Shown one piece after another: positions 50,401 through 61,330 of a stretch of DNA of 64,000 nucleotides (the first letter of the stretch is position 1; each line of letters begins with the position of its first letter). A program made the translations under genes and the position numbers. Origin of the DNA: Stercorarius parasiticus. Lineage: Eukaryota > Chordata > Aves > Charadriiformes > Stercorariidae. The notes beneath the pieces were generated by a model, which was given only the letters and a program-made list of their open reading frames with translations, was not told where the DNA came from and searched no databases. Location of the stretch: assembly GCA_013396915.1 (NCBI GenBank), contig VWZL01000670.1:376986-440985 (forward strand), in the 5' to 3' direction.

Positions 50401-53400
50401 GAATGTGCCCTCCAGGTAAAAATGCTGTAATTTTCTCTCTCTTTTTTTTTTTTTTAATGAGTAAGAAATGCAGAAAAAGTGATCATTTCTAAGCGAGTAA
50501 GACTTGTTATTGGCAATAAGATGCCGTATTACTCTTGTAAGAGTTTTCAGTGCATGCGTGCCTCCATTTACCGTTCAATTACTAAATGCAGGAAACTGAT
50601 AAATGTTTCCTTTGTGTGTCAATGTAACATTAGCAATAATCCAAGTAATTTGTTTAGGCAGTTATTCCGTTGAGACATGCTTATAACAAACATAGTGTAG
50701 ATCTTCTTAAATGCAATAGAAATGTCATATAGTGAAGTCTTTCATCTAGCCAGAACAAAGATGTGTGAGGACAAAGTAAGATCTGCCGGCTTTCCTCAGG
50801 TATTAATGGCATTTTTCCCTATTTCAAAAGTTACTGGTTGATAAAAATGGTTTAAAGGAAATTGCAACTGACGTAGAAAAGTAAAATATCTACGTAAAAG
50901 AAAGTGATTCATACACATTAGGAGAATTTCCATATGATTCTCATTCTTTGTTCACTGCAGAAATTGGAAGAACATCCAATTTAGCTCAGTCTAATCTGGC
51001 TAATTTTGCAGCCATATGGAGAACTAGAGGCCCGATTCTTATTCGGTGACCCTGATTTAAACCCAGTTGCATGCTCGAGTTTTATTAGAGATCACGTCTC
51101 ATACTTACACTACTGCTTCGATGGATTGCATAGTTAAACCAGCAATTCCCCTTCCCACACTGCATCCCTCTGCTGGTTACAGGCAGCCCGGCACTATGCT
51201 GCAATATCTGTGCTTACACTTAAAGCTGTTTACTAGCAGAATAACGTCATCGTGGTCAAAGAGACATGACAGTTCAATACAGATTTGAGGAAAATGAAAT
51301 TACATCTTATCTTTAAATTCATTGGAGGTTTTATACAGTCACACTATTAAGCAGTTACTTCTCCGAGGAAAGGTTGCGAGAGGAAGTTCAATGTGGCAGT
51401 GTACAGATGATGCGTCTTGAAATCGGTGGTCCCTAGGGTTTTTCAGCCTTCTTAGAGAGTATGGTAAATCTTGAATGCATTGGTTTCTGTTAAAAATATT
51501 TACAGTTTCAGAGTGTTCCCAATTTGGTAGTGCCAAAGTTTTCATGAATGTAAACGGTATTGAGGCCAAAGTTCCATAGATGTCTTTTAAAAACTTGCAT
51601 ATATCAATGCATGTGTAAGAATACCACATAATAAGTAGTAATAAGATAAAGAGGTAGATTCCATATTTGTACAGAAAAAGCTGTCTGCAGGGAAAAAAAC
51701 CACAACTGCACACCCCCCCAAACAAAAACCCCATGCCTGACCAAAATCATATATGTCTGTATAAAGGGACATGGGAGTGACAGTCAGAAAATAAACATAA
51801 AACAATCTTCATCATGGTTCCTAGCTATACAGATCACAGACAGTGCTGAAGCACCCTCACAGATTTCAATACACCCCGAAGTTCATGTGTGCTCACACCC
51901 TGATGTGCTCGTACACCATCTCCAGCTCCTCACACCAGTATCCTGTTCCACACAGAACACAGAAACTGATAACCTTGTACTCGCAGGAATTCAAATGTCA
52001 TCTATGCATTCAAAGGTCCAAAATGAGTGTTTGGGGAATCTTTGTTGAACTGATATGCTCTCCACTACATTATATTCAACTTGACCATATTTCCTATTCT
52101 TATACAAGAGCTAAGGACATTATATACACATCTTGATGGAAATTTGGGAAAGATACAGATTTTACCAAAAAGTAAATGCATTTTTACATTAAAATATTAT
52201 TTTAATGTAATGACTATTCTCTTTTCTGTCTTTCTATGGCCAGTTCCTCACTGAGCTGGGGGATGGGGAATGCATCCATCAAATACTTGGTTTTGCAGCT
52301 GGGTATTCAACACCTAGCTGTGCTGTTCTTTTAAAAAATCCTTTTTTTCAGCTCATTTTCCATAGAATTGCTTTAATCTTCTCTGGAAGAGAATGGAGCC
52401 TCTCTAGAGAGACCAGCTTCACAGTTTTAGAAACACTGCTTTGGAGAGAGAAAATACATTACTTTAAAAGAGACAAACACTCTCAGTCCAACAGGAGTAG
52501 GCCTTAAACATAGTGGTAACTTTGTGTGAAGTAGTCATAGCAATTATTCTGACAAAGTGATAGCAGCAAACAGAGGGTACATCAAATGTTTTGGGGTTTA
52601 TTTCTTTCTTTTTTTTAAAAAACCAAAAATCCTAAGCTGTAGATGTGTGAGTCCTTTCACCGTCTGGATTCAATTTAAGAATAGAAATGTTTTCCCGTTG
52701 TTATTTCCATTAATCTGAATGATACCTCTGTGCATAAGCCTGCTTATGCACGTTTTGTTTGAGGCAATTAGGTGGTGATGAAAGTGTTGTCTTTGGTTAT
52801 CTGAACAAGTCCAGGAAATGATCCCGAAAACATGTGCTGAGACAATTTTAAGTATTAAGCAACACGTATTTCTACATTGAAAATAGCTTGTCCACAGACC
52901 TCGGGTCACAGCAAAAAGATATTTTAATCTTTAATCTTGAATTTTAGCCCGAGTTTGGTCTAAATCTACCATTTGTTCCCTAGCAGTATGAATTTTTACA
53001 GAAATGATACTGACGTGTTTTGCATTTCAAGCAAATCAACAGTTCTTTATGTTTGCTTTTGCTAGGGTATAACCCTACCAGAATTAGCAAATGGCTCTAT
53101 AAACAAGCCCATCTTAACATGCAGAGCTGAACACCGTGCTGCCTGTCTTGTTGAAGCATAATTGCTATGATAGGGTAGTTTCTGGGAAAGTGGTTCCTTT
53201 AAATGACTCCATACTAATTTCCCTTGATGCTTAAAGCATAATGGACCCGGAAGAATCCCTCAAATGTTTTCCAAAATACTAAGATGCATCAGTCAGGCAA
53301 AATGAGTCCAAAGAAATTCATAAAACTGCACCTCAAGTCTATCACAATGAACGATGACGTATGCTCATTTTCATCCTTTCTTGCCCCTTTAAAAAGTTAC

Positions 53401-54109
53401 AGAAAATGGCACAGCAAGAAAGGGTTTCCATTTCGTTTCATAACAAGGAGCAATGTGGAAAGCAGCCCACCTCTCATTCCACTAAAAGATAAAGGAATGC
53501 CTGTGGCAATGCCTCCAGAAATTCAGCACTTATTTTTTTTCCTTATAAAACCCCCAAACCAACCAAAACCGGGGTGAATTCCTATTACAGTGACTACCAA
53601 ATGATTTGACTACTAAGGTATTGGTAAAACAAAGAGTTCTGGGGATTTATTAATCAAAATGTTATGTTCTCCTGAAAGCCTAGGCTCTTCATGTTACTAG
53701 GGAAGGAGTTCTTTCACTCTCTAAACTATAAACGTAATTTTAGCCTCAGGATTACATTTGACTAAATATAGATACCTGTGCTCAATTGCCTGGGAGGGTA
53801 AATGGGAAAGAATTATGTCAAATGTCCCCGCTGGTTCCCCTTCTACCTGTTGTTTGACTTAAATATTAAGTCAGTTTGTAGCCTTTAAGTAGGTGTGTTG
53901 CTGCTCCACATTAAGCGAGGTATAATTGCATTCTGCAGAGCAGCATCAGAGGCAGTGCCCAAATGTTCCTGGCAAAGCCTTTGTATGTAAGCAAAACACG
54001 TCGGATCTCCGCTGAATAACCATGATCCAGCCTCCAGCTTTTCATATGTGCTGTCAGCCATGAAAAGGAAACACTTAAATGTCAAACGACAGAACCAGCT
54101 ACAGTGTAT
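41480..54109. other. Long AT-rich intron stretch without genes
   Basis: No coding exon or bird-type CR1 copy seen over 12.6 kb. It holds the 52.73-kb inverted repeat. Near 47660 the phrase gtccatcgaggttaatggga and, 45 bases on, ggatcaggtcctaact recall an old dispersed amniote repeat. GC-richer patches at 43680-43860 and 48550-49080 could not be assigned. Confidence 0.5.
52730..52751. repeat. Perfect 10-bp inverted repeat
   Basis: The arms gtgcataagc and gcttatgcac are separated by ct. Each arm holds a TGCATAA/TTATGCA core, similar to POU/octamer-type half sites. Function is not shown. Confidence 0.88.
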
Positions 54110-54311
54110 TTAACAAATGAGTCGCGGGTGTCGGCCCGCGCCCGGCCGCGGCTGCGGCTCGTCCCGGGGCGCCCGGGCTCAGCTCCGCCGCCCAGCCCGG
54201 GGCTCCCCCTGCCCGGGGCAGCGCCGGGACTCCCAGCATCCGTGCGGGTTGGTGGCGGCTGCCAAACCTCACGCGGGCGGGGGGGACCGAGGCACCGGAG
54301 GGCGGTGATGC

Positions 54312-54329
54312 GGGGCGGGGTGGGGGGGG
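54312..54329 (+). promoter_or_regulatory. Potential G-quadruplex / Sp1 cluster
   Basis: The plus strand reads four G, C, four G, T, eight G. With the nearby GGGCGGGGGGG near 54283 it can supply four G-tracts. It lies in the CpG island of intron 1, on the strand opposite to CSMD1 sense. Confidence 0.45.
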
Positions 54330-55022
54330 AGGATGCTGGAAGTTTGGGCAGGGCGGCCACGCCAAGTGGCCCCCGCCCGCCCCCCCGGCTGTGTGTGCCG
54401 CCGAGCGCAGCCCCGTCTCCGGGAGCCGCCCGTTTCACAGCCCAGGAAACCCGGGCTCCCTCTCACCCCACCCCCGCGACCCCTTTCCCACGGAGACAGC
54501 GCGACCGGGAGCAGCCGGGCGGCGCTGCCCGGTGCACCGAGGCAGCGGCAGGATCCGGGCAGAGAAGCGGTGCCACCGGGCTGGAGCCGAGCTGCAGCCG
54601 CTCCTCCGGACCGGGCAAAGCTGCCGCCCGGCTGCCGGTAGACTCGGCTGGCCTTCCACCACTTCTCCCTGCGGATCACGGCCAGAGGCTGCCGGAGGGG
54701 AGGGCACCCTGCAGTGTCGCCCGGGCGAGCGAGGGAGCCCGGCCGTGGGCACCTGCAGGACGGGGAAGGCTCCAGCCTCGCCCGCCAGCCCGGGCCACGG
54801 TCGGCTCCCTCCCCCCCGCTCCAGCCACTCCCGCACCGAAAAAAGCAACGAGAAAAATAAAATGGTGGGAACGATGTAAAGCGCCGTGGAAGGGTTAAGG
54901 GAGCCTCAGTCAGCACAGACCGCAAAGGGAACCGTCCTCCCGGAGGCAGGCAGAAACAGCCGGGAGCGAGGTGGGAGAAGGCAGAGGCTGTAACGGGGAC
55001 AGGTGCTCATCTGCGAGCAGCC

Positions 55023-55077
55023 TCCCTCTCTCTTTCTCACACACACACATGCACACACGCTCGCGTCTCTCTCTCCC
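55023..55077. repeat. (CT)n/(CA)n microsatellite in the CpG island
   Basis: A pyrimidine run of CT repeats passes into CA repeats, then CGCTCGCG and a further CT run. It is low-complexity sequence inside the island, inferred to be intronic. Confidence 0.85.
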
Positions 55078-55860
55078 AGCATGAAAAAGCGCAGGGATAA
55101 TGAGAGGCGAAGTGAATAATGGGGAAGCTGTTGTCTCCAGCGATGAGGCAAGTGATGGGGCTGAGGCCAGCACTGAAGTTGTGTAACCCAATTCTCCACC
55201 GTCACCCGCCTCGTTTCTCCTCCCTCCCCCCATTGATTTTAAGGAGAAACTCAGCTGGGGGTGGAAGACGCTCCCCACCGCACGCCAAGCAGAGGAGCCC
55301 TCTTCCCGCCGGCACGGACAGGCAGCTGGCGGAGGGGGACTCCGGCCCCGCATCCCCGCCTCCGCGTAACTTGCGGAGAGCGGAGCCGGCTGAAGGCAGG
55401 CGGGGGCGGCTCTCCGCGGCCACCCACTCCGCGCTCCCCCCTGAGCACGACAAAAGCCGGGGAGGCGGGAGGAGGGGAGAGCCAAACTTGCCAGCCCGGG
55501 GACTATCCCTCGCACGGGCAGCGAGTGCCGTTCGTGCGTGCGCGGAGACCGAAGTGTTCCCAAACTCCGGCGCTGCCCAGGCGGCTGGATGCGCACGGCT
55601 CCTCTCCCAGCGCCGCAGCGGTTGCTGCCCAACTCCTGGGGGCTGCTTTTTCCCGGGTGAAGTGGCCGGCCGGGAACCCAGCCCTCGGGGAACACCGGCG
55701 GACCCGGCGGGAGGTGGGAGTCAGGGAGAAGGGAGACAGGGCTCGCGGAGGCTGCCGTTTCCCGGCGGAGAAACGAAGCGAGGTAGCGGTAGCGGCTTAG
55801 CTGAGAGGGGGAAATCAGTGTCATAACCACAGCCTACACGAATCCAGTGCAAGAAACCCA

Positions 55861-55872
55861 AATCTTACCCTG
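55861..55872 (-). other. CSMD1: Splice donor of CSMD1 exon 1
   Basis: Read on the minus strand the junction is CAGG|GTAAGATT, with the GT at 55868-55867. It fits the vertebrate U1 donor consensus well. It leaves one base (G) of a glycine codon on the exon, which agrees with the glycine at the signal-peptide/CUB boundary in the family. Confidence 0.85.
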
Positions 55873-55935
55873 AGCTGCAGTAAGGAGCCCCGCGCAGAAA
55901 ACCAGCAGAGACTTGAATTTCCTCCACGCAGTCAT
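55869..55935 (-). CDS. CSMD1: CSMD1 coding exon 1 (signal peptide exon)
   Basis: Read on the minus strand, an ATG at 55935-55933 opens 22 codons plus one base. The protein begins MTAWRKFK, has a hydrophobic core SLLVFCAGLLTA, and ends in AQ before a split glycine codon. A consensus donor G|GTAAGA follows. From memory, human CSMD1 starts MTAWRRF, has a leucine-rich core and ends LLTAAKG before its first CUB domain, so start, end and splice phase (phase 1) agree. CSMD1 is a very large single-pass membrane protein of CUB and Sushi domains, expressed in brain and linked to complement control; this exon supplies only its signal peptide. The start has a purine (G) at -3. No in-frame stop separates it from the assembly gap upstream, so the start rests on the family match. 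The bird peptide looks about six residues shorter than the human one. CSMD2 and CSMD3 begin differently as I recall them. The CUB-encoding exon 2 was not seen in the window. Confidence 0.87.
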
Positions 55936-55977
55936 GTCTGCAGTTATTCCACACACACACACACTCACACAAAACCC
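55936..55977 (-). other. CSMD1: Proximal 5'UTR remnant of CSMD1 with a (GT)n run
   Basis: Forty-two bases lie between the ATG and the N gap. Read on the minus strand they contain GTGTGAGTGTGTGTGTGTGT followed by GGAATAACTGCAGAC before the ATG. They are most likely transcribed 5'UTR, but no transcription start can be placed because the gap cuts the sequence. A dinucleotide repeat directly beside the gap probably helped to break the assembly. Confidence 0.6.
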
Positions 55978-56319
55978 NNNNNNNNNNNNNNNNNNNNNNN
56001 NNNNNNNNNNNNNNNNNNNNNNNNNNNNNNNNNNNNNNNNNNNNNNNNNNNNNNNNNNNNNNNNNNNNNNNNNNNNNNNNNNNNNNNNNNNNNNNNNNNN
56101 NNNNNNNNNNNNNNNNNNNNNNNNNNNNNNNNNNNNNNNNNNNNNNNNNNNNNNNNNNNNNNNNNNNNNNNNNNNNNNNNNNNNNNNNNNNNNNNNNNNN
56201 NNNNNNNNNNNNNNNNNNNNNNNNNNNNNNNNNNNNNNNNNNNNNNNNNNNNNNNNNNNNNNNNNNNNNNNNNNNNNNNNNNNNNNNNNNNNNNNNNNNN
56301 NNNNNNNNNNNNNNNNNNN
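55978..56319. other. Assembly gap (342 N)
   Basis: This is an unbroken run of N. It lies between the CSMD1 5'UTR remnant and a very GC-rich block, so it probably covers the rest of the 5'UTR and the core promoter. The odd length suggests an estimated rather than a default gap size, but that is inference. Confidence 0.99.
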
Positions 56320-56600
56320 CGTCCGCCCCGACCACAGCCCCGGGAGGGGGCGGAGAGTTCCCCCCGGCCCGTGCCCCCCGGCGCGGGCAAGGGTGGCGGC
56401 TGCAGGGCTGTACCTGCCCGGGGGGCTCCCGCTGAACGGCCCCGGCGCCCTGTCCCCTGGCTCTGCCCGCAGCCCGGCTGCCGCCTCTGCCACCCGCATG
56501 TGGGGTGCGGCGGGTGCATGTGCTGGGGTGGGAATCCCTAGTCCTAGGTGAAACTCCCCGCTGCTTTGCTCCCTGCTCGGGAGAGAGGAAGGCTTTCAGG
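56320..56600. promoter_or_regulatory. CSMD1: CpG island, upstream side of CSMD1
   Basis: This GC-rich, CpG-dense block follows the N gap and fades near 56600. It has a GGGGGCGG GC-box near 56346 and many C/G runs. It is the distal part of the same island and likely holds promoter or upstream promoter sequence of the minus-strand gene. No TATA box was recognised. Confidence 0.65.
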
Positions 56601-59600
56601 TCCAAAATGTGCCCTGCTCGTTCCTTCCAAGTTGCTCATCAGAACAAGCTGTTGTTCCTGAGGGTAAGGAGAGGAGCCAACGTCTCCTTGAGGAGCACTG
56701 CTTTGTCTTTATGTTGCCATTCCCGAGTGCTCCTGTTGCCAAGAGGAATTTCTGCCATTAACTATCCTTTCCAAAATGGTGAAAACCCCTCCAAAATCAG
56801 ACATGGCAGTATGCAGACAGAGCCTATCCCACCACCCTGGACCCAGCAGAGTTGGTTCCCCAAACCTGAGGGAAAGGAAACAGTGACCCAGGGTTGGCCT
56901 GTCACAGATCCCTACACTCCCACAGCTCCGGCGGGTGATGCCCTTTGCCAACAACGGTTTCTGTGCCAGGCCTACCTGCAAACGGATGGCACAAAAAAGC
57001 GCACCCAAACCTGACTTTCATACAATAAAAATTGCAAAGATTACCACTACTGCGCACCAGGCCTGACTCCATAATTAATGCTTACCTATGTCCGTAATTA
57101 AAATACAAAGGCTTATAGGAAGGAAAGACAGAAACACGAACACCTTTGGAAAGGTAGTTTCAAGGTTGTAATTATTCACTTATGATGAGTTTTCTTTCAT
57201 GGTGAAATATGCAAAGTTGTTTTCTCATTGTAAGTTGCAAGAAGGTGGTGAATGGGCACTGAACGAGGTAGGCTGACTTTGTAATAAGCCTGTATTTATG
57301 TATAAACCTTGCGGTTCTCCCTCAGAAAAAAAAAAAAAGGAAAAAAAATATCCAGGGCCAGGCAAGCTGCCGAGAAAGACGTGGCATTGCTGCCATCTCG
57401 TGGCAAGTGTTCCTTCCCTGCCCGCACTCTGTCTTCATTACCCTGCCCTGCCTGTCCCCCACCCACTCTTCCCCTGAGCTCCCAAACCCACTGCCCGAAC
57501 ACTTCCAGAGGAGGGATCCAGTCTTAGTATTCATCCATATTTTAAAAAACGCCTTCGGGACTCATTTTTGCATTCGTGAAAGGAAAATGACGCTCATACT
57601 TGTTAGTACCAGGCATCATGTAGCCAAGCTGCCATGCAGAATTCCCCAGACAGAGCTGCTCAGGCTCCTCATGTACACCCCTCCAGTTGCTTCTTGTCAG
57701 CAGACTGGGGAGAATTCACTAATGATTGTGAGAAAGACAGAAATGGTCACTAAGATTAAGCTGAGACCCTTCCTTTCTGGCCTGCTGTAGTCTGAGGCTT
57801 AGATTTTTTAAAATAAGGAGTTTTTTGCATTGCATCTGGCCCAAGAGATCACAAATGGTTTTAGTTTTGTTTCATTGTATTGTCTATTGAGCTGGAATAG
57901 TTAAAAAGTCATAAACAAAATCCATTTATGGCTGTCTGGGTCTAGTTGAAAACAGTAATGATTGTATCATTTTTTGCTGTGCTGTTTAAGCAAGCACCCT
58001 TAATTTGTGAAGTTGCTGTTTTAACTCTGCTCATAGCAGATTCTGCAGAAGCTCCAGTATGATATGCTTTTGTGATCTTGACTCCCCCTGGTTAGATTTA
58101 CTGTTTCCTGAGGCTTGCCGTTCTTCTGAGGATTTTCTGGGCTTTACTGAGGTTTTGGGACCTGATTCCTTCTCTACTGAGCTAAACAAGTGATAATTTT
58201 TCCCCTCATAGCACCTAAATAAGGCCAAATAACTGGGCACCACAATAACTCTCACTGCAGAAGATCCCTTCTCTCCTTTCTTACACCCTATGACAGCAAA
58301 CCATATGGATAAACATTGTTGGCTCTAGCACGTTATCCCTTATCACCTGCATTAGTGCCTTACTGGGATAAATGGGACAGCACAGATCCCCCCCAGCTAA
58401 CATTTCAGGCTCTCTACATCAGGTAGCTCTCACCATGACTTTTACAAACCTGTGTGACTCAAAAGTTTTGCCAAACCCAAAAGAGCCAAAAGATGTCTGG
58501 GGAACCGAAGCTTGGCATTCCAGGAGGAATCTCCACCAACCTGACTTCAAGCTCAGTGTGGTACTGTGGTACCTAAACGCTGTAATCACAGAAGATGATC
58601 TAACCTAATGACTGTAATCTCTCTATTGTATTTTAGGTATCTAACGTACTACCATAAAATCCCCAAATTTATGAGTTTGAAGAGAGGCAATATTTCTCTC
58701 TATTCCCTATAGACAGTAGAAGGGAGTGTATATGTCAAGACTGTTTGTACTAATCGGGCTGATTTAAAGGTAACTTGACAGGGATTTATTTTTAATTGAG
58801 AGCTTGTCCTTTTGCTTCCCTATGCCATATAAAAAAGGTCTGAAAGGTCAGATTTCCCCTTTTCTTTTCATTTTTCGGCTTGTTGTGTTAATAATTTTGA
58901 ATTCACGTTTCTTCATTGTTGCTTTCTGGAGGAAGAAGCATCTTTCTGTAAGGTGCAGGAATATTTGCGTGTATCTAAGCAAAACTACTGATTCAGAACT
59001 CAACTGAAAATGTACTATATACTCATTAAAAAGGGATGCTTGGGGGAACCCATAACCAGAAATCGTACTTGACAGTGGAGACAGAAGGTTATTGTGAAGT
59101 CTCAAATTCAAAAATTTGGAAGTTTAAAATTCAAAATAGTATGTTGGGGAAAAAAAAGAAAGTCTATGAGAAGAGAAGTCTTCAGCAGAATACAGATTTA
59201 GGGCTAGAAAGTCAGAAAGTGGAAGTCTTCTCCATGAGCACCTCGGGGTTTTTGGTCACAAATATATGCACTGAATGCTCTCACTTAACACCTTCTCTTT
59301 TCAATAGATCTGTTTTGCAACTTGAAACATTTCCTGATTTCTTCATTCGTAGTTGTTTTCCAGGCTGGAACAATAAAAACTGTTTATATGTGCACATGCT
59401 CCTAGCCCTGATTTGTTATACCATAAAGAATAAAAAGGAGGCCATGCCGCCCACAGACTGTGTACAGTTAGAAATTTTGTTGCTTGGGTTGAGATTTGAC
59501 TCTGCTTTCTTTTTGTGGTAATGTTCTGTCCGAACTAGAAATTTCTTTTGTAGGACTGACAATTATGATGACTACAGCTACATCAACTACAGCTGCAACA

Positions 59601-61039
59601 TCAGCTACAACTACATCATTGTTTTATACCCTGTACCAGCACAGGCCAATAAATATAAGTACCAAAATTCTTCTAAGCTGGAAACAGAATGAGAAAGCAG
59701 GAAATAGTTGTAGGGAAAAGATGGTTACAAGCTGGCAGGCGGGACACTTCAAGGAAATATTGGTCAGCAAGGGAGGATGTTACGATATTGTTGTTCAAGA
59801 GGGCCCCCAGGGCTAAATTAACTGCTCTACTATACTGTATTCCCTCTGGAATGCTTAGTTTAGGGGGAACAGTTGGCAAGGCTGCGAACGGAGACGTATG
59901 TTGCCTGTTTTAAAGTACCCTCGAGCACTACTTATCTCCTCAGGGACAGGCTCCAGCACACTGTTTCTTTTCTAAGCACCTCCACTGATCCCATCTGTCC
60001 TTCAGGTGACATTAATAATTGATATTAGGAAGAAGAGACGTCTGAAAGACATTTTTGCCTTTGAGGGAAGGTGGGATTTGTAGGTAGTAGCAGTCAGGAT
60101 GCCTATACGAGACAACACCAACATCATTCCACTTAGGTAGTATTGTTCAGAGGCTTAACCATTTTGGTTTTGGAGGGTTAACAGAGGAAAAGGGAACTTT
60201 GTTGAAGCAGTTAAAGGAAAACAGCTAGTTTGTTTTCTAGTTAAGCGTAAGGAGATCCTGCAAAGCATGAAGTATGCTATGTGAGAAAGTTTGAAGCAGC
60301 CTATTAACATGGGGGTAACAGAGCTAGCATTATGGTCTAAACAGACAAGCAAGTCAGTATCTTGACAGTGAGTAAAACGAGAAAGAGTGTCAGCAAGCTT
60401 TGAGAATGAAAAGTAGTAACCTCTATCAGATGGGAGAGATAAGGAAGAACCAGTGGAGGGAGGCAAAGAATAGCTCAGAAAACAATCTTTCTGGCAGCAA
60501 TCTGATTGGATATGGCAAGGGCAAGGCTACATATGTCAAAACTGGGAAGATACTGCTGTTATTGAGACAGAAGAACAGAAGTTTGGTTGTGAGGAGATTT
60601 TGGTCAGACCTTTCAGGAGGCCTCCATACCCACGTGTACTGAGAGTCTGAGATAGTGACTCCTAGGTATTTCAGTTGAGCTTGTCTAAGAGTGACTAGGG
60701 TGCTGAATGCTGTACAGCTACGCAGAGTGATTAAAGTATGAGCACATACTGACTGTATTAACAGGTGCTTGGTTTAGCATCTAGTGAACTTCTGTAACTT
60801 GAGCTACCATGGGACTCCTGTACTATTTGTTTAAGCATTTGCAAGTGTCATGCTTCAGCCTAGCTTGCTTTGTGTGGTTTCCTCACGATGAGCCGTACAT
60901 TTCATTTAGTCTTCAAACCCACTTGGCTGAAACTAAAGGTTTTTTGTGTATCGAAAAAGACTTAAGTTAGACGCTTATGCTTTGAGCTAGCTGACCGAGA
61001 GAGAAAGGTTTAGTATATGGGAAAGGATAAGCTGTTTTA
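56601..61039. other. Upstream flank of CSMD1, no gene seen
   Basis: GC content falls from the CpG island into ordinary sequence. The open frames (up to 169 codons at 56505-57014 and 161 at 59036-59521) show no domains. Decayed L2-like sequence may begin near 60560. Confidence 0.5.
59565..59620 (+). repeat. Degenerate ACA/CTA trinucleotide repeat
   Basis: Imperfect repeats of actaca, gctaca and tcaacta run over about 55 bases. The open frame through it is only a Thr/Ala-rich shadow of the repeat. Confidence 0.75.
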
Positions 61040-61330
61040 TTCATGATGAGTTGGAGATGATGGCTACATATACATGAAGAGATGTCAGAGAGGCAGGCTG
61101 AGATTTCAGTTTGGACATAAGGAGATTAGTCTGGAGTAGATTAGTATATCTGTGAGTCATTAGCAAACAGATGGTAGTTGAATTTGTATTTGCTGATGAG
61201 ATCACACAGAAACAAGGTGTAGAGAGAAGAGAGAAGGAAAGCAAGGACAGAAAACCCACACAGTAATTTGAAGAGTACACTACCTTGGTAATCAGGTGAA
61301 GAGAGAATTGTCAAAGACATGGACATACAG
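61040..61330 (-). mobile_element. Ancient L2-like LINE RT remnant (motif C region)
   Basis: Minus-strand translation gives GSVLFKLL, then FLLSSLYTLFLCDLISKYKF and HLFANDSQIY. This parallels the L2-clade RT block GSVLGPLLFSIYT..LGDLI...YHLYADDSQIY, with the catalytic YADD decayed to FAND. The next stretch (LLQTNLLMSKLKSQPASLTS in another frame) follows as expected for the region after motif C. Decayed sequence of the same repeat may extend over about 60560-61900. Intergenic, upstream of CSMD1. Confidence 0.68.

Larger units (their letters stand above)
1..55868 (-). other. CSMD1: 5' part of CSMD1 intron 1
   Basis: Everything to the left of the exon-1 donor is inferred to be intron 1 of the minus-strand CSMD1 gene. 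No acceptor followed by a CUB-type coding sequence (the Cys-Gly-Gly start of the first CUB domain) was recognised on the minus strand, so the intron probably continues beyond base 1. Very long introns are typical of CSMD genes. The content is AT-rich non-coding DNA with CR1 copies, older retroelement fossils and simple repeats, listed separately. A nested non-coding RNA cannot be excluded from sequence alone. Confidence 0.75.
54110..55870. promoter_or_regulatory. CSMD1: CpG island, intron-1 side of CSMD1 exon 1
   Basis: GC content and CpG density rise abruptly near 54110 (ATGAGTCGCGGGTG...) and stay high to about 55800, ending at the exon. The block contains GC-box (Sp1-type) cores, for example GGGGCGGGG at 54312-54320 and GGGGGCGG near 55402. 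It also holds a G-run block and CT/CA microsatellites. Such islands normally mark promoters of brain and housekeeping genes. Here most of the visible island lies downstream of the start codon. Long open frames on both strands (up to 264 codons on plus and 306 on minus) are expected in stop-poor GC-rich DNA, and none resembles a known protein. Confidence 0.8.

Noticed and set aside
54104..54898. 264-codon open frame on plus in the CpG island
   Set aside because: Pro/Arg/Ala/Gly-rich translation without a domain. Several other frames on both strands are equally open, as expected in GC-rich DNA with few stops.
54910..55830. 306-codon open frame on minus just downstream of CSMD1 exon 1
   Set aside because: It lies beyond the exon-1 donor, has low-complexity composition with microsatellite-derived residues, and no recognised family. 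It is an intronic GC-rich shadow.
55834..56605. Open frames running through the N gap
   Set aside because: More than half of each is unknown residues created by N. Only the 67-nt CSMD1 exon within this stretch is supported.
56505..57014. 169-codon open frame on plus beyond the CpG island
   Set aside because: No start context, domain or splice evidence. Composition is like the surrounding non-coding DNA.
59036..59521. 161-codon open frame on plus
   Set aside because: Lys/Ser-rich AT-type translation without any recognised motif. A chance frame.
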